Positions 1 through 5,706 of a stretch of 8,487 nucleotides of DNA are shown in pieces (position 1 is the first letter of the stretch; each line of letters opens with the position of its first letter). The stretch spans positions 1-8,487 of the forward strand of contig CAMLFJ010000110.1 of NCBI GenBank assembly GCA_946479205.1. The letters run 5' to 3'. The translations under genes were made by a program, and so were the position numbers. This DNA is from an uncultured bacterium. Lineage in GTDB: Bacteria; Methylomirabilota; Methylomirabilia; Rokubacteriales; CSP1-6. The notes below the pieces were generated by a model. It was not told the DNA's origin and searched no databases. It worked only from the letters and a program-made list of their open reading frames with translations.

Positions 1-247
1 CGTTGGAGAGCGCCTTGAGCGGCGAGACGTAGAGGATCGCAGTGCGGTCTCCTAGCCGGCCGTCCACCGCCTCCCGGAACAGCCGGTCGAGGCAGGCCAG
101 GAACGCCGCGAGGGTCTTGCCGGAGCCGGTGGGCGCGGTGAGCAGCACGTCCCGGCCCTCCGCGTTCAGCGGCCAGGCGCCCGCCTGCACCGGGGTGGGC
201 TCGGCGTAGCGGGCGCGGAACCAGGATTCGACGACCGGGTGGAACAT
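1..247 (-). CDS. Lhr-type DEAD/DEAH-box ATP-dependent helicase, N-terminal fragment (partial at left edge)
   Basis: The first 82 codons of a superfamily 2 helicase are visible; the rest lies beyond the window. The ATG is at 247-245. Seen in the sequence: an FHPVVESWF opening, a Q-motif-like TPVQAGAWP at residues 18-26, Walker A APTGSGKT at residues 38-45 followed by LAAFLA, and motif Ia ILYVSPLKALSN at residues 71-82. The spacing and wording of these motifs match the start of Lhr (large helicase-related) proteins, which unwind RNA:DNA or DNA duplexes during repair. The gene is divergent from the flavoprotein at 304, with a 56-bp gap. No Shine-Dalgarno precedes the ATG, but a TATACT box ends 6 nt upstream, so the mRNA may be leaderless. 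The family call is firm. Whether this is a full Lhr or an Lhr-core/ligase-associated form cannot be decided from the fragment. Confidence 0.88.
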   Translation of the reverse strand, partial: MFHPVVESWFRARYAEPTPVQAGAWPLNAEGRDVLLTAPTGSGKTLAAFLACLDRLFREAVDGRLGDRTAILYVSPLKALSN

Positions 248-253
248 CGCAAC

Positions 254-259
254 AGTATA
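254..259 (-). promoter_or_regulatory. Putative -10 box of the helicase gene (leaderless geometry)
   Basis: On the minus strand TATACT (259-254) is followed by six bases and then the helicase ATG at 247. This would put the transcript start at or next to the initiation codon. A weak -35 match, GTGACG at 281-276, lies 16 bp upstream and shares TGAC with the consensus. The plus strand of the same spot reads TATAGT (256-261), which could serve the divergent flavoprotein gene. This is a pattern call only. Confidence 0.45.
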
Positions 260-303
260 GTCAGATTGACTCGGCCGTCACACCTCCGTAGCCTTGTCGC
301 GTC

Positions 304-1560
304 ATGGCGACGCGGCACGAGACGGTGATCGTGGGCGGCGGACACGCCGGGCTCGCGCTCAGCTACCACCTGGGCCGGCTCGGGCGCCCGCACGTCATCC
401 TCGAGCGGGGGCGCGTGGCCGAGCGCTGGCGGAGCGAGCGCTGGGATTCGCTGATGTTCCAGTTCCCCAACTGGAGCCTCCGCTTGCCCGGCCAGGAGTA
501 TCGAGGGAGCGAGCCGGACGGCTTCGCCACGCGCGGCGAGGTGATCGCCTTCATCGAGCGCTATCGCGAGCTCGTGGCCGCGCCGGTGCGAACCGGTGTG
601 CGGGTGGATCGGGTCCACGCGGGGGACGGCCGGTTTCGGCTCGAGACCACGGAGGGGCCGATCGAGGCCACCAACGTCGTCGTCGCCACCGGCCCGTATC
701 AGGAGCCGGTCCTGCCCCCGCTCCGCCACGCGCTTCCGCCGGGCGTGCTCCAGGTTCACGCGAGCGGGTATCGTAATCCGGCGCAGCTCCCCGCGGGCGC
801 GGTGCTCGTCGTCGGCTCCGGCGCCTCCGGGTGCCAGATCGTGGAGGACCTGCTCTCGGCGGGCCGTGCCGTGTACCTCTCGGTGGGCCGCCACCGTCGC
901 TATCCGCGCCGCTACCGCGGCCGCGACATGTTCTGGTGGATGGAGCGGATCGGCGCGCTCGACCAGACCCGCGACGAGCGCCCCGAGGCGCGGGAGCGGC
1001 CGAACCCGCTCGTGACCGGGGTCGGCGGCGGCCACGACATCGACCTGCGAGACTACGCGGCCGCCGGCGTCACGCTGCTCGGGCATCTCGTGGACGTCAT
1101 CGGCTCGCGCCTGCGCCTGGCCGATGACCTGACCGCGCTGCTGGCCGCCGGCGACGAGAGCGTCGGGGTGTTCACGCGCGCGGTGGACGCCTACGTCGCC
1201 CGGTCCGGGCTCGCGGTGCCGGTGGAGACGCCGCCCGTGATCGCGCCGCCGCCCGCGGCGCCGCCCGCGCCGATTCGGGAGCTCGACCTGGCCGCTTCAG
1301 GCATCATGTCGGTGGTCTGGGCGACCGGTTTCCGGCGCGACTTCGGGTGGATCGACGCGCCCGTCCTCGACGAGCGGGGCGAGCCGATCCACCAGCGGGG
1401 GATCACCGGCTGCGAGGGGCTCTACTTCCTGGGGCTGCCGTGGCTCCACAAGCTCAAGTCGTCCGTGCTGTGCGGGGTCGGAGACGACGCCGCCCATCTC
1501 GCCGACCATATCGCCGCGGGCGCCGCGCGCCCCCGGCCGGGACTGATCAGGAGGGCGTGA
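304..1560 (+). CDS. FAD/NAD(P)-binding monooxygenase-like flavoprotein (CzcO / flavin-containing monooxygenase type)
   Basis: A 418-residue flavoprotein of the CzcO/FMO-like group, whose members use FAD and NADPH in oxygenation or redox reactions. Seen in the sequence: an N-terminal FAD Rossmann motif VGGGHAGLALSYHLGRLG (residues 10-27), with an acidic residue ending strand 2 in HVILERG; a second dinucleotide-binding motif VGSGASG (residues 170-176), expected to hold NADPH; and a C-terminal WATGF motif (residues 339-343), then LGLPWLHKLKSS and a final helix, as is usual for the family. The length is normal. The ATG at 304 has no clear Shine-Dalgarno. The stop overlaps the next start by one base (TGATG), so it heads an operon with the LLM-class monooxygenase and the FMN reductase. 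That context suggests oxidation of an organosulfur or other small organic compound, but the substrate cannot be read from the sequence. Confidence 0.88.
   Translation: MATRHETVIVGGGHAGLALSYHLGRLGRPHVILERGRVAERWRSERWDSLMFQFPNWSLRLPGQEYRGSEPDGFATRGEVIAFIERYRELVAAPVRTGVRVDRVHAGDGRFRLETTEGPIEATNVVVATGPYQEPVLPPLRHALPPGVLQVHASGYRNPAQLPAGAVLVVGSGASGCQIVEDLLSAGRAVYLSVGRHRRYPRRYRGRDMFWWMERIGALDQTRDERPEARERPNPLVTGVGGGHDIDLRDYAAAGVTLLGHLVDVIGSRLRLADDLTALLAAGDESVGVFTRAVDAYVARSGLAVPVETPPVIAPPPAAPPAPIRELDLAASGIMSVVWATGFRRDFGWIDAPVLDERGEPIHQRGITGCEGLYFLGLPWLHKLKSSVLCGVGDDAAHLADHIAAGAARPRPGLIRRA
1549..1555 (+). promoter_or_regulatory. Shine-Dalgarno site that sets the start of the LLM-class monooxygenase
   Basis: AGGAGGG lies 4 nt before the ATG at 1560, inside the last codons of the upstream flavoprotein. 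It supports starting the monooxygenase here rather than at any codon further upstream in the same open frame, which would overlap the flavoprotein by about 200 bp. Confidence 0.7.
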
Positions 1561-2663
1561 TGGCCATCGAGTTCATCGGGATGATCGGGGTACGGCCCGA
1601 AGGGGCCGACGGCGCCGCGGTGCACGTGATCGGCGGCGCGATCGACATGGCCTGGGTCCGGGAGTTCTCCCAGGCTCACGAGCGCGCCGGCTTCGACAAG
1701 GTGCTGGTCGGCTACACGTCGACGGCCGCGGACGGCTTCCTCGTCTCGGCGTACGCCGCCGCCCACACCGAGCGGCTCGGGTACCTGCTCGCCCACCGCC
1801 CCGGCTTCGTCGCGCCCACGCTGGCCGCGCGCAAGGCGGCCACGCTCGATCAGCTCTCGGCGGGCCGGCTCGCGCTCCACATCATCACCGGGGGCAGCGA
1901 CGCCGACCAGGCGCGCGACGGCGACTTCGTGGACCACGACACGCGCTACCGCCGCACCGACGAGTACCTCGGCCTGATGCGGCGGGTGTGGACGGAGGCG
2001 CGGCCCTTCGATCACGCGGGCGAGTTCTACCGGGTGACCGCGGCCTACTCGGACGTGAAGCCGGTGCAGCAGCCGCACGTGCCGCTCTACTTCGGCGGCG
2101 CCTCCGAGGCCGCGCATCGGATCGGCGTCCGGCACTGCGACGTCTACATGCTGTGGGGCGAGCCGCTCGCCGCGATCCGCGACCGCATCGCGGGCGTGCG
2201 CGCGGCCGCGGCGGGCGCCGGCCGGGCGCCGGGCCTGCCGCGCTTCAGCGTCTCGCTGCGGCCGATCATCGCGCCGACCGAGGCGCAGGCCTGGGCCAAG
2301 GCGCGCGCGATCCTGGAGCAGGTGCAGGCCAAGCAGGGGGCGCGCGGCGTACCGCAGCCCGAGGCGGTGGGCGCGCGGCGGCTCGTGGACTTCGCCCAGC
2401 AGGCCGAGGTGCACGACAAGCGGCTGTGGACGCCGATCGCGGCGGCGGTGGGCGGCCAGGGCAATACCACCGCGCTCGTGGGCACGCCCGAGCAGGTGGC
2501 CGAGGCGCTCCTGGATTATCACGACCTCGGCGTCACCACGCTGCTGATCCGCGGCTTCGATCCGCTCAACGACGCGATCGAGTACGGCCGCGAGCTGATC
2601 CCCCTGGTGCGCACCGAGGTCGCCCGCCGCGAGCGGGATCGCGCGGCGGCGCTCGCGCGGTGA
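1560..2663 (+). CDS. LLM-class flavin-dependent monooxygenase, alkanesulfonate monooxygenase (SsuD)-like
   Basis: A 367-residue bacterial luciferase-like (LLM-class) enzyme of the SsuD group. SsuD oxygenates alkanesulfonates using reduced FMN delivered by a partner reductase. Seen in the sequence: LLAHRPGFVAPTLAARKAAT beginning at residue 76, then LDQLSAGRLALHIITGG; DGDFVDHDTRYRRTDEY; QQPHVPLYFGG (the last four residues are 177-180); and the C-terminal GTPEQVAEALLDYHDLG. All line up with known SsuD sequence blocks in the same order. The start is the ATG that overlaps the upstream stop, with a good Shine-Dalgarno. The stop overlaps the FMN reductase start by 4 nt (GTGA), so both flavin partners are translationally coupled. 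No sulfonate transporter is in view. Related LLM enzymes act on dimethyl sulfone, nitrilotriacetate or other compounds, so the substrate is open; the family call is firm. Confidence 0.88.
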   Translation: MAIEFIGMIGVRPEGADGAAVHVIGGAIDMAWVREFSQAHERAGFDKVLVGYTSTAADGFLVSAYAAAHTERLGYLLAHRPGFVAPTLAARKAATLDQLSAGRLALHIITGGSDADQARDGDFVDHDTRYRRTDEYLGLMRRVWTEARPFDHAGEFYRVTAAYSDVKPVQQPHVPLYFGGASEAAHRIGVRHCDVYMLWGEPLAAIRDRIAGVRAAAAGAGRAPGLPRFSVSLRPIIAPTEAQAWAKARAILEQVQAKQGARGVPQPEAVGARRLVDFAQQAEVHDKRLWTPIAAAVGGQGNTTALVGTPEQVAEALLDYHDLGVTTLLIRGFDPLNDAIEYGRELIPLVRTEVARRERDRAAALAR

Positions 2664-3232
2664 CCCGGCTCCTGGCGGTGGTGGGCGCGGTGACGCCGCC
2701 CGGGCGTCTCGACACGGCGGTGCGCTTCGCGGCCGATCTTGCGGCCGAGCGGTCGGCGGTCGCCGCGACCGTGCTCAGCCTGGGCGAGCATCGCGTCTCG
2801 TTCGCGGACGGGCGCGCGCTCGACCGCTACCCCGACGACACCGCGCGCGTCGTCGGCGCGATCGCCGAAGCCGACGCGGTCCTGCTCGCGAGTCCCGTCT
2901 ACCGCGCCTCGTTCACCGGCGCGCTCAAGAACTTGCTCGATCTCACGCCGGTGGAGGCGCTGCGGGCCAAGCCGGTGGGCATCGTGGCCATGGGCGCGAC
3001 GCTCCATCACTACCTGGGGGTGGACTGGCAGCTTCGCGCGGTGCTCGCGTGGTTCGGGGCGCTGGTGGTGCCGACCAGCGTGTACCTCGAGTCCGGTCAC
3101 TTCCAGGACGGCAAGCTCGCCGATCCGGCCGCGCGCGCCGGCCTCGGCGATCTGGTGGGTGCGCTCGTCGCGATGGCGGCCCACGCCCGCGACCAGGCGG
3201 GCCCGCCGCCACTGGCCGCCGGCCGCGGCTAG
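2660..3232 (+). CDS. NAD(P)H-dependent FMN reductase, SsuE/MsuE-like
   Basis: A 190-residue flavodoxin-fold reductase that would supply reduced FMN to the preceding LLM-class monooxygenase. It starts at GTG 2660, which overlaps the upstream stop as GTGA. The longer open frame upstream is only the out-of-frame shadow of the monooxygenase. Seen in the sequence: an N-terminal strand and loop LLAVVGAVTPPGRL at the FMN-phosphate position; the family signature SPVYRASFTGALKNLLDL starting at residue 78; and then IVAMGATLHHYLGVDWQLRAVLAWFGA, matching the flavin-binding and dimer region of SsuE. The C-terminal tail, roughly residues 175-190, is Pro/Ala/Gly-rich and probably disordered. The gene converges on the thioredoxin-like gene with only 4 bp between stop codons. 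Confidence 0.87.
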   Translation: MTRLLAVVGAVTPPGRLDTAVRFAADLAAERSAVAATVLSLGEHRVSFADGRALDRYPDDTARVVGAIAEADAVLLASPVYRASFTGALKNLLDLTPVEALRAKPVGIVAMGATLHHYLGVDWQLRAVLAWFGALVVPTSVYLESGHFQDGKLADPAARAGLGDLVGALVAMAAHARDQAGPPPLAAGRG

Positions 3233-3236
3233 CCGG

Positions 3237-3791
3237 TCAGCGTTTCGGGGCGACGAAGCCGCGGATGACCTCGCGGGCGGCGGCGGCGCTCCAGTCGCCG
3301 CCGCCGATCATCCGGCCGACCAGCCGCCCCTCGCGGTCCACCAGGTAGACGGTGGGCGGCCCGAAGACGCCGTAGCCCCGGCCGGTGACGTCACCCGAGG
3401 TGTCGAGCAGCACCGGCGCGGTGTAGCCGCGCTCGGTCACCGTGCGCTTCACGAGATCCGCGCTCTCGCGAAAGCTGATCAGCAAGACTTCGAGCCCCTG
3501 GCCCTTGAATTCCTCGTACAACCGATTGACGGAAGGTAACTCCTCCCGGCAGGTCGGTCACCAGGTGGCCCAGAAGAAGAGCAGCAGCGCCTTGCCCTTC
3601 TGATCCTCGAGCCGCACGGTGCGCCCGTCGAGCGCGGGCAGCGCGAAGGCGGGCGCGGGTCTGGGTGATTCGTAGGCCTGGACGCCCAGCTTCGCCCAGG
3701 CCGGCGGCGCGGCGGCGGGCTGCGCCGCCGCGGCCCCGGCCCAGAGCACCGCCGCGATCAGGATGGACGCGGCGAGCGGGCGCGTGCTCAC
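3237..3791 (-). CDS. Exported TlpA/thioredoxin-like selenoprotein with UxxC active site (in-frame UGA = Sec78)
   Basis: This gene appears broken by a UGA at 3560-3558, but the frame continues on both sides as one 184-residue thioredoxin-fold protein. Residues 1-24 form a signal peptide with hydrophobic core ILIAAVLWAGAAAA and an Ala-rich cleavage site. After it come FALPALDGRTVRLEDQKGK, the strand ALLLFFWATW and the active site U78-P-T-C81, continuing as REELPSVNRLYEEF. The family motif there is WCxxC, so UGA replaces exactly the nucleophilic first cysteine. GPPTVYLVDREG supplies the cis-proline (Pro146). A 7-bp hairpin starts 9 nt after the UGA. The start is GTG at 3791, overlapping the peroxiredoxin stop by 4 nt, with AAGGA at 3805-3801. 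Likely role: an exported disulfide/selenenylsulfide reductant serving the upstream peroxiredoxin (inference). A pseudogene or a sequencing error is the alternative, but the exact position and the hairpin argue strongly against it. Confidence 0.85.
3530..3548 (-). promoter_or_regulatory. Putative bacterial SECIS hairpin of the thioredoxin-like gene
   Basis: Starting 9 nt after the UGA, the mRNA reads CGGGAGG, loop AGUUA, CCUUCCG. This forms a 7-bp stem with one G-U pair and a 5-nt loop that has G as its second base. There are 16 nt between the UGA and the loop, within the range I recall for bacterial SECIS elements bound by SelB. The codons covering the loop and 3' side (TTA, CCT, TCC, and AAT just after) are unusually AT-rich at third positions for this DNA, as expected if RNA structure constrains them. 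Confidence 0.75.
3558..3560 (-). other. Recoded UGA (selenocysteine) codon of the thioredoxin-like gene
   Basis: Codon 78 of the thioredoxin-like gene reads TGA on the minus strand. It sits between WATW and PTCREELP, at the catalytic cysteine of the CxxC motif. Coding continues in the same frame to the TGA at 3239-3237. UGA is the ordinary terminator of most genes in this window, so recoding must be local rather than a changed genetic code. Confidence 0.85.
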
Positions 3792-4339
3792 ACCCCCGCG
3801 TCCTTGACGGCCTTCAGCACCTCGGCCGGATCCAGCAGATCGAGGGCGTTCTCGTTGATCTTCATGTACCGGACCACGCCGTTCCTGTCGATGACGTAGT
3901 AGGCGCGCTTGGCGTAGCGGAAGATCGGGCTCTTCTCGTCGGTGACCAGCGCGTCGTACCCGGGGAGCATCGCGCGGCGGAAGTCGGACAGGAGGGGATA
4001 GCTGATCTTGTTCTGCTTGGTGAAGGCGTCCAGCGTGGCCGCGTGGTCGGCGCTCACGCCCACGACCTGGGCGCCGGCGGCGGTGAACTTCGGCAGGCTC
4101 TCCTCGAAACCGAGGAGCTCTTTGGTTCAGGTATTGGTGAACGCCTGGATGAAGGTGAAGACGACGACCGGGCCCTTGGCGGTCAGCTCGGACAGCTTCA
4201 CGGGCTTGTTGCCGGGGCCGGGCAGGGTGAAATCGGGCGCCTTCTGGCCGACTTCCAGGGCGGCAGCCGGGCCGGCCGAGCCGAGGCCGACGGCGGCCAG
4301 CAGCAGGGTCGCGAGCAGCAGCGGGGTCATTCGACGCAT
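3788..4339 (-). CDS. Exported peroxiredoxin (AhpC/TSA, AhpE-like) selenoprotein with Sec at the peroxidatic position (Sec71)
   Basis: The frame is interrupted by a UGA at 4129-4127, yet both halves join into one 183-residue peroxiredoxin. Residues 1-28 are a signal peptide (hydrophobic LLLATLLLAAVGLG, cleavage near PAAA-LE). LEVGQKAPDFTLPG is the classic peroxiredoxin opening. VVVFTFIQAFTNT-U71-TKELLGFEESLPKF matches the AFTxxCTKE...F..S..KF block around the peroxidatic cysteine, with UGA exactly at that Cys. VVGVSADH, the conserved arginine R145 in KRAYYVIDRNGVVRY, and a helical C-terminus complete the fold. The protein has no cysteine at all, so it would be a 1-Sec enzyme needing an external reductant. 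The ATG at 4339 has a good AAAGGAG site. Its stop overlaps the thioredoxin-like selenoprotein start (GTGA). Expected role: reduction of hydrogen peroxide or organic peroxides outside the cytoplasm. A hairpin starts 9 nt after the UGA. Confidence 0.87.
4100..4117 (-). promoter_or_regulatory. Putative bacterial SECIS hairpin of the peroxiredoxin gene
   Basis: Nine nt after the UGA the mRNA reads CUCCUCG, loop GUUU, CGAGGAG. This is a perfect 7-bp stem with a 4-nt loop opening with G. The loop begins 17 nt after the UGA, the same offset as in the neighbouring thioredoxin-like gene. The short stem, small loop with an early G, and 16-nt spacing fit the bacterial SECIS model. The hairpin lies within coding sequence, where it encodes part of LLGFEE. 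Confidence 0.78.
4127..4129 (-). other. Recoded UGA (selenocysteine) codon of the peroxiredoxin gene
   Basis: Codon 71 reads TGA between FTNT and TKELLGF, at the peroxidatic cysteine of the peroxiredoxin family. The downstream frame stays open for 112 more codons and encodes the remaining peroxiredoxin fold, including the conserved arginine. A point mutation destroying the gene could fall anywhere, so its placement on the one codon that Sec replaces in known selenoproteins is telling. Confidence 0.87.
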
Positions 4340-4345
4340 GGCGTG

Positions 4346-4352
4346 CTCCTTT
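4346..4352 (-). promoter_or_regulatory. Shine-Dalgarno site of the peroxiredoxin gene
   Basis: AAAGGAG lies 6 nt before the ATG at 4339. It selects this ATG over the in-frame ATG three codons later and shows that the selenoprotein operon has a 5' leader, unlike the divergent MpaB-family gene on the other side of the 87-bp gap. I see no convincing -35/-10 pair for this operon. Confidence 0.7.
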
Positions 4353-4414
4353 CCGGGATAGGGGGTGACTCCCAGACAACGGGCGACGGGCTCCCGAAGT
4401 TTCCGGGCCACGCG

Positions 4415-4420
4415 CATAAT
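4415..4420 (+). promoter_or_regulatory. Putative -10 box of the MpaB-family gene (leaderless geometry)
   Basis: CATAAT differs from the TATAAT consensus by one base and ends 6 nt before the ATG at 4427, where no Shine-Dalgarno is present. The same 6-nt spacing is seen at the helicase and tmk starts. No -35 match is evident. Confidence 0.4.
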
Positions 4421-4426
4421 GCTCGC

Positions 4427-5251
4427 ATGCGCGGGTCGATCTCCGCCGAGGCTTTCGTCGCGGGCGGCATGGCCTGGAGGATACACCGGGAGCGGGTGCT
4501 CCTGGCCGGCTGGGGCCGGGCCATCCTGCTCCAGATCGCGCACCCGAAGGTGGCGCGCGGGGTGGCCGAGCACAGCGGGTTCACGACCGACCGCTGGGGG
4601 CGGTTCCGGCGCCTGCACCGGACGCTCTCCGCGATGCTCGCGCTGACCTTCGGCTCGGAGGACGAGGCCGCCGGCTCCGCGGCCAGGATCAACGCCATTC
4701 ACGACCGGGTCCACGGTCGGCTCGACGAATCGGCGGGCGGCGAGTCGTACAGCGCCCACGATCCCGAGCTGCTCACCTGGGTGCACGCGACCCTGGTCGA
4801 GTCGTTCCTGCTGACGTATCGGCTCTTCGTGGGGCCGGTGTCCCCCGCGGAGGCGGATCGCTACTGCGAGGAGGCCGGCGGGATCGAGTCGGCGCTCGGG
4901 ATCCCGTCCGGCCGGCTGCCGCGAACGGAGGGCCGGCTCCGCGAGTACCTGGACGCGATGCTCGGCGCGGGCGTGATCGAGGTGACCGACACGGCCCGTC
5001 GGCTTTCCCGCGAGATCATCCGGCCCCCCGCGCCGGCCGTCGTCCGGCCCGCGCTCTGGCTGGCCGCGCTGCCGGCCGTCGGTCTCCTGCCCCCCGCGAT
5101 CCGCGCGGCCTACGGCTTCCCATGGGACCGCCGTCGCGAACGCGTGATGCGGGGCCTCGCCGCCGCCACGCGCGGCGCCCTCCCGCTGGTGCCGCCGGCC
5201 CTCCGCTACTGGGCGGTGGCCCGGCGCGCCGAGCGACGGCCGGGCCGATGA
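4427..5251 (+). CDS. MpaB/DUF2236-family (oxygenase-like) protein
   Basis: A 274-residue, mostly helical protein of the DUF2236 family, which includes the heme-dependent oxygenase domain of MpaB and relatives of latex-clearing protein. Seen in the sequence: WRIHRERVLLAGWGRAILLQIAHPKVARGVAEHSGF, given here as motif blocks WRIHRERVLL, LLQIAHPKVA (His39) and GVAEHSGF (His49); then AHDPELLTWVHATLVESFL with Trp118 and His120. The HP...H and DPxxxxWVHATLVES blocks are the family hallmarks and hold the histidines expected near the heme or metal. A hydrophobic stretch around ALWLAALPAVGLLPPAIRAAYG is near the C-terminus. The start at 4427 keeps the domain complete; the frame is open far upstream only as the antisense of the selenoprotein genes. 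The stop overlaps the GNAT gene start (ATGA), so the two are co-translated. The substrate is unknown; the family call is good. Confidence 0.82.
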   Translation: MRGSISAEAFVAGGMAWRIHRERVLLAGWGRAILLQIAHPKVARGVAEHSGFTTDRWGRFRRLHRTLSAMLALTFGSEDEAAGSAARINAIHDRVHGRLDESAGGESYSAHDPELLTWVHATLVESFLLTYRLFVGPVSPAEADRYCEEAGGIESALGIPSGRLPRTEGRLREYLDAMLGAGVIEVTDTARRLSREIIRPPAPAVVRPALWLAALPAVGLLPPAIRAAYGFPWDRRRERVMRGLAAATRGALPLVPPALRYWAVARRAERRPGR

Positions 5252-5706
5252 CCGAGATCACGCTGCGGATCGAGTCGCCCCGGCAGGCCGAGGTGATGCG
5301 CCTGATCGAGGCGCTCGACGTCTACCAGAGCGGCCTCTACCCGCCGGAGAGCAACCACTTCCTGGACGTGGAGGCGCTGGCGGGACCGAGCGTGCGGTTC
5401 TTCGTTGCGCGGCGGGACGGGCAGGCGCTGGGCTGCGGCGCGCTCCGGATCGATCCGGCGGGATGGGGGGAGCTGAAGCGGATGTTCGTATCCCCGGAGG
5501 CCCGGGGACTCAAGCTCGGGCGCCGTCTCCTCGAGCGGCTCGAAGAGGAGGCGCGACGGGAGGGGCTCGGCCTCCTGCGCCTCGAGACCGGCATTCACCA
5601 GCCGGAGGCGGTCGGGCTCTACCGCTCCGCGGGCTACGTGGAGCGTGAAGCCTTCGCCGACTACACCCCGGATCCGCTCAGCGTCTTCATGGAGAAGCGC
5701 CTCTGA
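5248..5706 (+). CDS. GNAT-family N-acetyltransferase
   Basis: A 152-residue single-domain acetyltransferase that would transfer acetyl from acetyl-CoA to an amine. Seen in the sequence: SVRFFVARRDGQALGCGALRI (given as blocks FFVARRDGQ and GCGALRI, residues 51-68), the strand ELKRMFVSPEARGLKLGRRLL (blocks ELKRMFVSPE at 75-84 and RGLKLGRRLL at 86-95), which is the acetyl-CoA-binding motif A variant RGxxxG, then LLRLETGIHQPEAVGLYRSAGY (motif B, blocks LRLETGIHQ and AVGLYRSAGY). The N-terminal NHFLDVEALAGP and the spacing resemble small GNATs close to the YjgM/PhnO style. It starts at the ATG overlapping the MpaB-family stop. Its 3' end overlaps the convergent small membrane protein by 46 bp. The acetyl acceptor is unknown. 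Confidence 0.88.
   Translation: MTEITLRIESPRQAEVMRLIEALDVYQSGLYPPESNHFLDVEALAGPSVRFFVARRDGQALGCGALRIDPAGWGELKRMFVSPEARGLKLGRRLLERLEEEARREGLGLLRLETGIHQPEAVGLYRSAGYVEREAFADYTPDPLSVFMEKRL

Noticed and set aside
3219..3236. Possible bidirectional terminator between the convergent FMN reductase and thioredoxin-like genes (CCGGC, loop CGCGGCTA, GCCGG).
   Set aside because: The stem is only 5 bp and there is no T-tract on either strand. Such short inverted repeats are expected by chance in this GC-rich DNA.
3237..4339. Reading the two UGA-split genes as pseudogenes or as four separate small genes.
   Set aside because: Each UGA falls precisely on a catalytic Cys codon, the frame is otherwise intact, neither shows a frameshift, and both are followed by hairpins at the same offset. 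The fragments after the UGA have no Shine-Dalgarno-supported start.
3665..4426. Long plus-strand open frame running through the selenoprotein region into the MpaB-family gene.
   Set aside because: It is antisense to two well-supported genes. Only the part from the ATG at 4427 encodes a recognisable protein.
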